Assembly (NCBI GenBank): GCA_002404755.1
Contig: DHKI01000013.1
Coordinates: 1-39,371 of the forward strand
Direction of reading: 5' to 3'
Length of the DNA stretch: 39,371 nucleotides
Source of the DNA: Clostridiales bacterium UBA4698
GTDB taxonomy: Bacteria > Bacillota > Clostridia > TANB77 > UBA1234
The notes below the pieces were generated by a model. It was not told the origin of the DNA. It saw nothing but the letters and a program-made list of their open reading frames with translations, and made no database searches. Each line of letters opens with the position of its first letter. Position 1 is the first letter of the stretch. This document shows positions 8,096-16,017 of the stretch, piece by piece. The translations under genes and the position numbers were made by a program.

Positions 8096-9559
8096 ATGAA
8101 GATATATAATTCAATGACTGGAAAGAAAGAAGAATTTAAGCCTATAAAAGATGGCGAGGTTAAGATGTATGCCTGCGGTATAACTGTATATGATTTAAGC
8201 CATATAGGTCACGCAAGGCAAGCAATCGTATATTCAATGATTAAAAACTATCTTGAATATAGAGGATATAAAGTTACATATGTCAGAAATTACACCGATG
8301 TGGACGACAAAATAATAAATAGAGCAAATGCCTTAGGAAAGAATGCGATAGAGTTTTCAAGAGAGCAAATTGAAGAGACTGAAAAGGATATGGCTGCACT
8401 TCATGTTGCACCGGCAGATATACAAACTAAGGCTTCTGAATATATCGATAAAATCATAGATTTTGTTCAAAAGCTAATTGATAAAGGTTATGCATATGTC
8501 GCACCAAATGGAGATGTTTATTATAGTGTTAGAAAGTTTAAGGATTACGGAAAACTTTCACACAGAAATGTTGATGACATGTTAAATGGTGTGCGTATAG
8601 AACTTGAAGAAGGCAAAGAAGATCCTATAGATTTTGCACTTTGGAAATCAGCTAAACCTGGCGAGATTTCTTGGGATTCTCCTTGGGGTAAAGGTAGACC
8701 AGGCTGGCATATAGAGTGCTCTGCAATGGCTTTAAACACTCTGGGAGAAACTATAGATATCCATGGTGGTGGAAGAGATTTATTATTCCCACATCATGAA
8801 AATGAAATTGCACAAAGTGAAGCTCTAACGGGCAAAACTTTTGCAAATTATTGGTCTCATTGTGGACTTATAAAAATAAATGGTGAGAAAATGAGCAAAT
8901 CGCTTGGCAATTCTTTAACTATCAGAGATGCCCTAAAGATGTACGATTATGAAGTTATAAAATATTTAATGTTTAGCAAGCATTATGGCTCAGATATGGA
9001 TATTTTAGATAGCGATTATCTAATGTCAGAAAAGCATATGTATTATTTTTATATGAGCATTAAACAAATGCAAGATTTTATTAACACATATGGTGGAAAT
9101 GTTGATGGCGAAGCACTTCCAGACGATATATCTGAAAAAATAATTCCAGATTTCATCGAAGTTATGGATGATGATTTTAATACAGCTGCAGCACTTGCAA
9201 ACTTGCATGGAATTTTTAAATATGCTAATGGAATTATAAAATCAGCTAAAAAGAATACAAGAGAACAAACAGCGAATACTCTTGCAAAAATCCTTAAAAA
9301 CATAAAAGAAGTTTATGGAATTTTAGGTTTATTCACAGAAAAGCCAGAAGATTTTATAAACAAAATGAAAGAGAAATATTTAAACAAATTAAATATAGAT
9401 GTTTCATTTGTTGAGGATGAAATTTCAAAGAGAGCAGAAGCTAAAAAATCAAAAGACTTTGAAACAGCAGACGCTATAAGAAGTTCATTAGATGAAAAGG
9501 GCATCATATTAAATGATACAGCAGAAGGAACAGTATGGGACATAAAGGCTTTATACTAA
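8096..9559 (+). CDS. cysS: Cysteinyl-tRNA synthetase
   Basis: 487 residues, the usual length for CysRS. It charges tRNA-Cys with cysteine in the cytoplasm. Class I signatures are plain: LSHIGHARQ (HIGH motif), EKMSKSLGN (KMSKS motif), and the zinc ligands in YACGITVYD, ECSAMA and FPHHENE. The YVRNYTDVDDKI segment and the C-terminal four-helix region are also typical. The frame is open further upstream, but GGAGGT at 8085-8090 selects ATG 8096. Transcription comes from the promoter at 7719 through the Cys leader attenuator. The dGTPase gene follows 45 bases later and may be co-transcribed. Confidence 0.97.
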   Translation: MKIYNSMTGKKEEFKPIKDGEVKMYACGITVYDLSHIGHARQAIVYSMIKNYLEYRGYKVTYVRNYTDVDDKIINRANALGKNAIEFSREQIEETEKDMAALHVAPADIQTKASEYIDKIIDFVQKLIDKGYAYVAPNGDVYYSVRKFKDYGKLSHRNVDDMLNGVRIELEEGKEDPIDFALWKSAKPGEISWDSPWGKGRPGWHIECSAMALNTLGETIDIHGGGRDLLFPHHENEIAQSEALTGKTFANYWSHCGLIKINGEKMSKSLGNSLTIRDALKMYDYEVIKYLMFSKHYGSDMDILDSDYLMSEKHMYYFYMSIKQMQDFINTYGGNVDGEALPDDISEKIIPDFIEVMDDDFNTAAALANLHGIFKYANGIIKSAKKNTREQTANTLAKILKNIKEVYGILGLFTEKPEDFINKMKEKYLNKLNIDVSFVEDEISKRAEAKKSKDFETADAIRSSLDEKGIILNDTAEGTVWDIKALY

Positions 9560-9604
9560 AATGTTGGAGAGGTTTTAATATTTTTATAAAAAGTGAGGTG
9601 TGTT

Positions 9605-10768
9605 ATGGAGATTGATGAAATTGTACTAAAAAACAGTGCTGAGATGGAGAAATATTTTTCACCGTATGCTTGCAAAACAGAAGAAGCATACAGATTTAAA
9701 AAAGAAAGAAGAAAAAATGAATTTAATGTTAGACCTACATTCTTCAGAGACGCGGACCGTATATTGCATTCTGGTGCATATTCTTGTTACATGGATAAAA
9801 CGCAGGTTTTTCCATTAATAAATAATGACTTGATTACGCACAGAGGCTTGCACGTTCAGTTTGTTTCTAAAATTGCAAGAACAATAGGTAGAAGCCTTAA
9901 GCTAAATGAAGATTTGATAGAGGCTATGGCATTAGGCCACGATTTAGGTCATGCACCATTTGGTCATATGGGTGAGAGATGTTTAAATATTATTAGCGAA
10001 AAACATGGTCTTGGCTTATTTCTTCATAATGCACAAAGTGTTAGAGTTTTAAATGAAATAGAGAATGGCGGAAATGGTTTAAATATAACCGTTCAAGTAT
10101 TAGATGGCATACTTTGTCATAACGGAGAATTCTTATGCAAAAAATATGAACCGAATTATGAGAAAACGCCAGAAGAATTCATGCAAGAATATAAGAGAAC
10201 ATGGCTTGAAAAGGGATTTGACAAAACTTTGAAACCAATGACACTAGAAGGTTGCGTAGTGAGAATTTCAGATGTAATTGCATATATCGGAAGAGACATC
10301 GAAGATGCAATTACAGTGAAACTAATAAAAAGAGAGGATATACCAGAAGAGATAACAAAAGTACTTGGAAATAAAAACTCAGAAATAATCGACACATTAG
10401 TAGAAGACTTGATATATCATAGCTTCGATAAGCCATACTTAGAGTTCACAAAAGAAGTATTCACAGCATTAAAGAAACTACTAGACTTCAATTATAAAAA
10501 TATATATGCTAATCCTAAGAAAGAAGATAAAGAAGAAAAATACATATGCATGTTTGAAATGCTTTACGAGGCATTGTTAGAAGATTTAAAAAATAAAACA
10601 GGCAGAATAAACGAAGTTTATCTTCAAACAAAATCAGCAAGATATAAAAGAGAGACATCGCCAGAAAGAATAGTAATAGACTACATTGCTGGAATGACAG
10701 ATGATTATTTCTTGGCAGAATACAAACTACACTTTTTGCCAAAGAGAAGAGATTTAACGGTGGAGTAA
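9605..10768 (+). CDS. dgt: HD-domain deoxyguanosinetriphosphate triphosphohydrolase-like protein
   Basis: 387 residues. dGTPases hydrolyse dGTP to deoxyguanosine and triphosphate. The start is ATG 9605 after GTGAGGTG. The N-terminal RPTFFRDADRILHSGAY and THRGLHVQFVSKIAR segments supply the first histidine, and GHDLGHAPFGHMGE supplies the HD metal site. The later CVVRISDVIAYIGRDIEDA segment carries the last metal-binding aspartate region. It is longer than the clostridial dGTPases I know by some tens of residues, and substrate range (dGTP alone or several dNTPs) cannot be told from sequence. A strong terminator follows. Confidence 0.88.
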   Translation: MEIDEIVLKNSAEMEKYFSPYACKTEEAYRFKKERRKNEFNVRPTFFRDADRILHSGAYSCYMDKTQVFPLINNDLITHRGLHVQFVSKIARTIGRSLKLNEDLIEAMALGHDLGHAPFGHMGERCLNIISEKHGLGLFLHNAQSVRVLNEIENGGNGLNITVQVLDGILCHNGEFLCKKYEPNYEKTPEEFMQEYKRTWLEKGFDKTLKPMTLEGCVVRISDVIAYIGRDIEDAITVKLIKREDIPEEITKVLGNKNSEIIDTLVEDLIYHSFDKPYLEFTKEVFTALKKLLDFNYKNIYANPKKEDKEEKYICMFEMLYEALLEDLKNKTGRINEVYLQTKSARYKRETSPERIVIDYIAGMTDDYFLAEYKLHFLPKRRDLTVE

Positions 10769-10860
10769 AATTTCACAGGTTATTTTTATAGAAAATCTGG
10801 TTTTAAAAAATTGAAAAGCATTTATGCAGGAATGTAAAAAATAAAATATATAAAAACAAA

Positions 10861-10903
10861 AAAACTTATTGCAAATCATTAGATTTTACAATAAGTTTTT
10901 TGC
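10861..10903 (+). terminator. Rho-independent terminator after the dGTPase gene
   Basis: AAAACTTATTG (10861-10871) pairs with CAATAAGTTTT (10889-10899) and a T run follows. It may also serve the minus-strand gene that ends at 10943, since an A-rich run lies on the other side. Confidence 0.75.
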
Positions 10904-10942
10904 TTTTCAAAACGTAAAGTATTGAAAAATGGTTTTGAAACT

Positions 10943-11278
10943 TTAAAATTTATTTAAAGCCTCAAAGAGTACGTTAAGCACGAGAGAATTCGTGAGAGCA
11001 CCGGAATTGAAATCGCGAAAAGTGTTGGTAAATTCAGCATTGCCCTTGAGGCGTGCACACTTAATCGAATAGCGAATTGTACGTTCTACGTTTGCTTTCG
11101 TAGAAGAATGTTGCTTTGCTACTTCATCATAGAGGTCGTGGTTGACTGACTGCAAATATTCAGGGTGTTCCTTGCATATTTGCATAGCGGTTTCGATGTA
11201 GTTGAAACCTTTGAGAGATGGTTTAAAGCCGAGTCCTTTCAGGTACTTGTAAATTCTCCAACATGGATACTGTTCCAT
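10943..11278 (-). CDS. Stand-alone Spo0A C-terminal DNA-binding domain protein
   Basis: 111 residues. Nearly the whole protein matches the Spo0A sigma-interacting/DNA-binding domain: IYKYLKGLGFKPSLKGFNYI, then a helix with AMQICKEHPEYL, DLYDEVAKQHSST and the recognition segment VERTIRYSIKCA with RLKGN. In Spo0A this domain binds the 0A box. The phosphoacceptor receiver domain is absent, so it cannot respond to a phosphorelay by itself. ATG 11278 has an AAAGGGG ribosome-binding site. It is transcribed divergently from the ComEC-like gene, from a promoter about 40 bases upstream. Codons such as CGC and GCG make it unlike its AT-rich neighbours. It may regulate the divergent operon or antagonise Spo0A; both are inference. 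Confidence 0.85.
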   Translation of the reverse strand: MEQYPCWRIYKYLKGLGFKPSLKGFNYIETAMQICKEHPEYLQSVNHDLYDEVAKQHSSTKANVERTIRYSIKCARLKGNAEFTNTFRDFNSGALTNSLVLNVLFEALNKF

Positions 11279-11319
11279 TTTGTTCCCCTTTGAAAATATG
11301 AATTTTGGAATACGTTAAA

Positions 11320-11348
11320 ATTTTATAATAAAATATACATTTTGTCAA
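11320..11348 (-). promoter_or_regulatory. Promoter of the Spo0A_C-domain gene
   Basis: On the minus strand: TTGACA (11343-11348), 17-base spacer, TAAAAT (11320-11325). Confidence 0.65.
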
Positions 11349-11384
11349 TATGTTATGTACACCTTTGAAACAATTATTGTTCTC

Positions 11385-11413
11385 TTGCAATTTTATGTAA
11401 AACTTGCTATAAT
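11385..11413 (+). promoter_or_regulatory. Promoter of the ComEC-like operon
   Basis: TTGCAA (11385-11390), 17-base spacer, TATAAT (11408-11413) with an extended TG. It is back to back with the promoter of the Spo0A_C-domain gene. Confidence 0.75.
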
Positions 11414-11447
11414 TATATCACTTTTGAAAATTTTGGAGGAACGGTAT

Positions 11448-12437
11448 ATGTCTAATGGCAAGAACCAAAAGAAAAACATCTTATCTGCGTTAGTGGCCGT
11501 TATTTTCACGATTGTGATGTATTTGTTCGGCAGCGGTATCTCCGATACCTTCTTCGAGCCGAGCGAAACGATTGAGACAACGCAGATACTCGAAACAACG
11601 CAAACGGGCGACGTAGAAAATCTAAGTGGAGAGTTAACTCTCACGATGATTGACGTAGGGCAAGCCGATAGCTTTTTGCTTGTTCAAAATGACGAGACAA
11701 TGCTTGTCGATTGTGGAACACGGTCGACAGGAGCTGATGTTGTCAGTTATTTAAAAGAGCAAGGTATAAAAAGACTTGATTACGTGATTGGCACACATCC
11801 GCACGATGACCATATGGGCGGAATGTACGATGTGATTACCAATTTCGAGATTGGCAAAATCATTATGCCAGAAGTTAAGGTAGGAAAGGTAACGACCAAC
11901 TGGTATATTAAGCTCATACAGGAAATCAAGCAAGGTGATTACGAGCTTGAGTATGCTAAGCTTGGAACAACGTATGACCTTGGCGATGCAAGCTTTAAAA
12001 TTATTGGTCCAATAGAAACCGATGATAGTAATTTAAACAATTATTCAATTGTTTTGAAAGTGACTTTTGGAGATATGGACATAATAATGACTGGCGATGC
12101 AGAAACGAAGGTCGAAAGGGATATTATCGATTCTGGAGAAGTGCTTGATGCCGAAATTTTAAAGGTAGGTCATCATGGAAGTGATACATCATCAAGTGAT
12201 GAATTCATTGATGCAGTATCGCCTTTATATGCACTTATTTCAACGAAAATCGGCAACAAGTATGAGCATCCGATAAAGACAACGATGCAAAAGCTAGAAG
12301 AGCGAAAAATAGAAGTTTATCGGACTGATGAGAATGGTACTGTCGTTGCTACGATAACGGCACATGACGTTAAATTTAGCACGGCTCCAGGCGATTATTT
12401 AAGTGGCACAGAATTAGAGGAGGCAAAAAACAAATGA
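11448..12437 (+). CDS. ComEC/Rec2-like metallo-beta-lactamase-fold hydrolase, membrane-anchored
   Basis: 329 residues; GGAGGAAC before ATG 11448 fixes the start. A short basic N terminus leads into one hydrophobic helix (about residues 12-30), so the catalytic domain is probably outside the membrane. The domain has the ComEC-type MBL signatures MIDVGQADSFLL, DCGT, THPHDDHMGG (HxHxDH), GDAE, GHHGSDTSSS and the closing VYRTDENGTV. The competence channel part of ComEC is missing. Secreted relatives act as nucleases or phosphodiesterases, but the substrate here is unknown. CGG codons at 11721 and 12321 are read in frame, the second at the conserved Arg of YRTD. Overlaps the next gene by 4 bases. 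GC-richer codon use than the neighbours suggests a different origin. Confidence 0.85.
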   Translation: MSNGKNQKKNILSALVAVIFTIVMYLFGSGISDTFFEPSETIETTQILETTQTGDVENLSGELTLTMIDVGQADSFLLVQNDETMLVDCGTRSTGADVVSYLKEQGIKRLDYVIGTHPHDDHMGGMYDVITNFEIGKIIMPEVKVGKVTTNWYIKLIQEIKQGDYELEYAKLGTTYDLGDASFKIIGPIETDDSNLNNYSIVLKVTFGDMDIIMTGDAETKVERDIIDSGEVLDAEILKVGHHGSDTSSSDEFIDAVSPLYALISTKIGNKYEHPIKTTMQKLEERKIEVYRTDENGTVVATITAHDVKFSTAPGDYLSGTELEEAKNK

Positions 12438-12700
12438 AAAGCTATGCATCAATAGGCGGGTTCAACGGCAAGTACGTCAAGCTTGAGGTTGAAATGATAG
12501 ACGTTGAAGACAGCAATACCATTGAATGTGGCGAACGCGAGACGAAGATGATTGACGTGGATTTCGAAGAATTTCCTTGGGGTGAAGACGATTTCGATGA
12601 AGGAGATATAGTCGTAGTAGAACATGACGGAGAAATAGTTTCGGAAATCTATGGCAAGGATGAAGAGGAAAGGCAGAGAAGAATTGATAAAATAAGATAA
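12434..12700 (+). CDS. DUF3006-type small acidic protein
   Basis: 88 residues, overlapping the ComEC-like gene by ATGA, so translationally coupled. The pattern is that of DUF3006 proteins, which often sit beside ComEC-like hydrolases: an N-terminal strand pair, an acidic middle (EEFPWGEDDFDEGDIVVV) and a C-terminal DEEERQRRIDKI helix. Function in the family is not known; a partner or chaperone of the hydrolase is a fair guess from context only. Confidence 0.7.
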   Translation: MKSYASIGGFNGKYVKLEVEMIDVEDSNTIECGERETKMIDVDFEEFPWGEDDFDEGDIVVVEHDGEIVSEIYGKDEEERQRRIDKIR

Positions 12701-12748
12701 GTTCAGTTCTTGGAATGTAAGGCTGAAATCAAAAAACGAATGAGGCTT

Positions 12749-12803
12749 GAAGTGAACACAAATTGTTAAATAAAAAATTAACAGTTGTGTTCACTTCTTT
12801 TTT
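12749..12803 (+). terminator. Strong Rho-independent terminator
   Basis: GAAGTGAACACAA (12749-12761) pairs with TTGTGTTCACTTC (12785-12797), extended by TTGTTAA/TTAACAG, then a T run. It closes the ComEC-like operon. Confidence 0.85.
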
Positions 12804-12879
12804 GTCTTGTTCGTTTTTAAGTATTTTAAAGAATATTAATAAAATTGAATAACGCATTAAAAAATAACACATAATAAGA

Positions 12880-12917
12880 TTGACTTTTTGAAAAATAAGT
12901 ATATACTATGTATATAC
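12880..12917 (+). promoter_or_regulatory. mazEF promoter with palindromic operator
   Basis: TTGACT (12880-12885), 16-base spacer, TATACT (12902-12907). Two copies of the self-complementary octamer GTATATAC (12899-12906 and 12910-12917), three bases apart, overlap the -10. This fits autoregulation by MazE/MazEF, as known for these modules. Confidence 0.65.
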
Positions 12918-12933
12918 AATTGGGGGGATATAA

Positions 12934-13176
12934 ATGACTACATCAATACAAAAATGGGGAAATAGTCAAGGGGTAAGAATACCTAAAATAATGTTAGATG
13001 AAGTAAAATGGTCAGAAAACGAAGAAGTTACAATCACAGTATACGACGGAAAACTAATAATTGAAAAAGCCAAAAAAGAAAAGGAGAGTATAATGGAGCT
13101 GTTTGAAAATTACGAAGATGAATATACACCAGAAGAAATAGATTGGGGAAAGCCGGAGGGAAAAGAAGTATGGTAA
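12934..13176 (+). CDS. mazE: MazE-type AbrB-fold antitoxin
   Basis: 80 residues. The first 45 residues are the swapped-hairpin AbrB/MazE DNA-binding domain (SIQKWGNSQGVRIPK, then VTITVYDGKLIIEK). The acidic tail (ELFENYEDEY) is of the kind that wraps the MazF dimer and blocks its active site. It has a G-rich ribosome-binding site seven bases upstream and its own promoter with palindromic operator. Its 3' end overlaps mazF by 7 bases. Confidence 0.9.
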   Translation: MTTSIQKWGNSQGVRIPKIMLDEVKWSENEEVTITVYDGKLIIEKAKKEKESIMELFENYEDEYTPEEIDWGKPEGKEVW

Positions 13177-13502
13177 AGCAAGGAACAATTATAAAAATAA
13201 ATTTCAATCCACAATCAGTGCACGAACAAGCAGGATATAGGCCGGCGGTCGTAATAAGTAATGATATATTCAATGAAAAAACTAAATTGTCTATAGTTTG
13301 TCCAATAACAAATACGGATAAATATTTTCCATTACATATACCATTAGATGAAAGAACTAAAACAACAGGCGTAATCCTTTGCGAACATATAAAATCTCTA
13401 GATTTAAATAACAGAACATTTCAAGAAGTAGAAAAATTACCGAAAGATTTATTAGAAAAGGTAATAAATATTGTCTTTGCAGAAATAGAGGAGATAAAGT
13501 AA
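13170..13502 (+). CDS. mazF: MazF/PemK-type endoribonuclease toxin
   Basis: 110 residues from ATG 13170, chosen because GGAGGG lies nine bases before it; an earlier in-frame start at 13143 would have no site. The family landmarks are GTIIKINFNPQ, GYRPAVVISND (the Arg-Pro active-site loop), the CPITNT strand and ICEH/LCEHIKSLD with the catalytic Thr/Ser region just before it. MazF toxins cut single-stranded RNA at short sequences; the target cannot be told here. It is translationally coupled to mazE. Confidence 0.92.
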   Translation: MVKQGTIIKINFNPQSVHEQAGYRPAVVISNDIFNEKTKLSIVCPITNTDKYFPLHIPLDERTKTTGVILCEHIKSLDLNNRTFQEVEKLPKDLLEKVINIVFAEIEEIK

Positions 13503-13541
13503 ACTATTTATTTGAGACGTTTTGTACTTTTGACCAAAACC

Positions 13542-13570
13542 TTGACCAAATAGGATAAATTTGTTAAAAT
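13542..13570 (+). promoter_or_regulatory. Promoter of the ABC-F gene
   Basis: TTGACC (13542-13547), 17-base spacer, TAAAAT (13565-13570), about 40 bases before ATG 13610. A short repeat of TTGACCAAA lies just before it. Confidence 0.55.
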
Positions 13571-13609
13571 GTACCTAGTTTGATTAAAAGAATAGGAGAG
13601 ATTATATAA

Positions 13610-15223
13610 ATGATTAGTGCTAATGGAGTTACACTTCGTTTTGGTAAGCGTACACTTTTTGAAAATGTTAATATAGCTTTTACACCAGGAAATTGTTATG
13701 GTTTGATTGGTGCAAATGGAGCAGGTAAAACCACATTTTTAAGAATTTTGTCTGGTGAACTTGAGCCATCACAAGGCGATATCTCTATGAATCCAGGTGA
13801 AAGACTTTCTGTTTTAAAACAAAATCACCATGAGTATGAAGAAGAACAAGTCTTAAAGACTGTTATAATGGGAAACACAGAGCTTTTTAAAATAATGCAA
13901 GAAAAAGATGCGTTATACGCAAAACCTGATTTTTCAGAGGCTGACGGTGTTAAAGCCGGTGAATTAGAAGCAAAGTTTGCTGAGATGGATGGCTGGAATG
14001 CTGAATCGGATGCCGCAATGCTTTTAAATGGTCTTGGACTTGAAACAGAGTTCCACGATAAATATATGAAAGAGCTTACAGAAGCTCAAAAGGTTAAAGT
14101 GCTTCTTGCACAAGCCTTATTCGGCAATCCAGATGTTTTGCTTTTAGACGAGCCTACAAACTATCTAGATATCGAAGCAATAGAATGGCTTGAAGAATTT
14201 TTGATAAATTTTGAAAACACAGTTATCGTTGTATCACACGATAGACACTTTTTAAATACGGTTTGTACTCACATTGCCGATATAGACTTTGGCAAGATTA
14301 AAGTATATACAGGTAACTATGACTTCTGGTATGAATCTAGCCAACTTGCTTTAAAGCAAATGAAAGATGCTAATAAAAAGAAAGAAGAGAAGATTGCTGA
14401 ATTACAAGAATTCATTAGAAGATTTAGTGCAAATGCTTCAAAATCTAAACAAGCAACATCACGTAAGAAGTTACTTGAAAAAATCGAATTAGATGAGATT
14501 AAGCCATCTAATAGAAAATACCCATATATCAATTTTGAAATGGACAGAGAACCAGGAAAAGAAATTTTATTTGTTGAGAATTTAACAAAAACATTAAATA
14601 GAAAGAAACTTTTAAACAATATTTCGATAAATGTGCAAAATGGAGATAAGATTGCTTTTGTTGGTCCTATGGGACTTGCTAAAACAGAATTGTTTGAAAT
14701 ACTAACTGACAACAGTATTCAAGAAAGTGGAGAGTTTAAGTTTGGCATAACTACTTCAGTTGCATATTTCCCTAAAGATAATACAGCAGAGTTTAACAAA
14801 GACATGACAATTGTTGAATGGCTTATGCAATATTCAAAAATCAAAGAAGAAACTTTTGTTAGAGGATTTTTGGGAAGAATGTTATTCTCTGGAGAAGAAG
14901 CACTTAAAAAAGTTAATGTACTTTCTGGTGGAGAAAAAGTTCGTTGCATGCTTGCGAAAATGATGCTTTCAGGAGCTAACATTTTGATATTTGATGAGCC
15001 AACAAACCATTTAGACCTAGAGTCAATTACAGCATTAAATAATGGTCTTATAAATTACAAAGGTGTAATTTTATTTACATCGCATGACCATCAATTTGTT
15101 CAAACAATTGCTAATAGAATAATTGAAATAACACCAAATGGCCTAATAGATAGAAGAATGACTTACGACGAATATCTTGAGACAGACGCAGGAGCTAAAA
15201 AGAGAGAAATTGAAATAGACTAA
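13610..15223 (+). CDS. ykpA: ABC-F family ATPase, YkpA/YbiT type
   Basis: 537 residues, the usual length. ABC-F proteins are soluble twin ATPases that act on the ribosome rather than as transporters. First cassette: Walker A GANGAGKT, Walker B LLLDEPTNYLD, His-switch SHDRHFL. The linker carries FSANASKSKQATSRKK. Second cassette: intact signature LSGGEKVR and FDEPTNHLD. The first signature reads LTEAQKVKV rather than LSGGQ, and the second Walker A reads GPMGLAKTE, lacking the normal GxxGxGK(S/T). I believe similar weakening occurs in the Bacillus YkpA branch, so this is probably a family trait rather than decay. No transmembrane part is present. Transcribed alone between its promoter and a terminator. 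Confidence 0.93.
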   Translation: MISANGVTLRFGKRTLFENVNIAFTPGNCYGLIGANGAGKTTFLRILSGELEPSQGDISMNPGERLSVLKQNHHEYEEEQVLKTVIMGNTELFKIMQEKDALYAKPDFSEADGVKAGELEAKFAEMDGWNAESDAAMLLNGLGLETEFHDKYMKELTEAQKVKVLLAQALFGNPDVLLLDEPTNYLDIEAIEWLEEFLINFENTVIVVSHDRHFLNTVCTHIADIDFGKIKVYTGNYDFWYESSQLALKQMKDANKKKEEKIAELQEFIRRFSANASKSKQATSRKKLLEKIELDEIKPSNRKYPYINFEMDREPGKEILFVENLTKTLNRKKLLNNISINVQNGDKIAFVGPMGLAKTELFEILTDNSIQESGEFKFGITTSVAYFPKDNTAEFNKDMTIVEWLMQYSKIKEETFVRGFLGRMLFSGEEALKKVNVLSGGEKVRCMLAKMMLSGANILIFDEPTNHLDLESITALNNGLINYKGVILFTSHDHQFVQTIANRIIEITPNGLIDRRMTYDEYLETDAGAKKREIEID

Positions 15224-15234
15224 ATAAATTAAAA

Positions 15235-15272
15235 GGACAGTGAATATTATACATGTTTCACTGTTCTTTTTT
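15235..15272 (+). terminator. Rho-independent terminator
   Basis: GACAGTGAA (15236-15244 region) pairs with TTCACTGTTC (15257-15266), followed by seven or more T. Confidence 0.8.
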
Positions 15273-15312
15273 TATAATATATATGGTATACTAATTGCAA
15301 GGAGAGATGAAA

Positions 15313-15621
15313 ATGAGTGAAAAAATATATACTATCGAAGAGATAAAAGAGATGTTAGGTGAAATATTACGTGAAGAACCAGTGTATAGAGTGATACTTT
15401 TTGGTTCTTATGCTAAGTCACAAGCAACTAAACATAGTGACATTGATTTGGTTATTGATACTGATTCTAAGTTGAGAGGATTTGCACTTCTAAAGCTAAT
15501 ATGCAGAATTCAAGAAAAATTGCAAAAAGATGTGGATGCATTTGAAAAAAATGAAATAATTGAAAAATCAAGAATAGACGAAGAGATAAAAAGAACAGGG
15601 GTTGTGGTTTATGAAAAATAA
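15313..15621 (+). CDS. mntA: MntA-type nucleotidyltransferase antitoxin
   Basis: 102 residues. AAGGAG at 15298-15303 favours ATG 15313 over the ATG at 15307. The MNT motif GSX10DXD is exact: GSYAKSQATKHSDIDL. In the characterised type VII system the antitoxin MntA inactivates the HEPN toxin HepT by adding AMP residues to a tyrosine. The downstream gene overlaps by 11 bases. A TATACT at about 15288 may be the -10; I see no convincing -35. Confidence 0.88.
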   Translation: MSEKIYTIEEIKEMLGEILREEPVYRVILFGSYAKSQATKHSDIDLVIDTDSKLRGFALLKLICRIQEKLQKDVDAFEKNEIIEKSRIDEEIKRTGVVVYEK

Positions 15622-15976
15622 AGAATATATGTCAATAAAGAAAATGCTTGAATATATTGACAAAGCAATAAGATATACTAATGGGTGTGATTTTAACTCG
15701 TTTTCTAATAATGAAGAAAAAATCGATGCAACAATTTTTGCAATTAGTCAAATAGGAGAACTAGTGAAAAATATAAGTACAGAAACAATGAAGGAATATA
15801 ACAATATTGAATGGGTAGTTATAAAAAATCTGAGAAATAAAATAGTTCATGATTATGAGGGAATAAAATTGAATTTTATTTGGGATATAATTACTTATGA
15901 TATAAAAGAATTAAAAAAGAATTTAGAAGAAATAATTGAACAAAACAAATTTAAAATAGATGATGAAAATTCATAA
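15611..15976 (+). CDS. hepT: HepT-type HEPN RNase toxin (DUF86)
   Basis: 121 residues from ATG 15611, which overlaps the end of mntA; an earlier TTG adds only three residues. The catalytic and target motif is seen as RNKIVHDY, that is Rx4HxY, where the R and H cut RNA and the Y is the residue modified by MntA in the family. The flanking helices (IFAISQIGELVKNIS, WDIITYDIKELKKNLEEII) fit the HEPN bundle. Third toxin-antitoxin module in 10 kb. Confidence 0.9.
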   Translation: MKNKEYMSIKKMLEYIDKAIRYTNGCDFNSFSNNEEKIDATIFAISQIGELVKNISTETMKEYNNIEWVVIKNLRNKIVHDYEGIKLNFIWDIITYDIKELKKNLEEIIEQNKFKIDDENS

Positions 15977-16017
15977 GTAACAATCACCACACATACTTAT
16001 AGTAACATGGAGGTAAT

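Noticed and set aside
13610..15223. ABC-F gene as a decayed or resistance-type pseudogene
   Set aside because: The frame is intact, and the weak first signature and second Walker A seem to be family traits of the YkpA branch.
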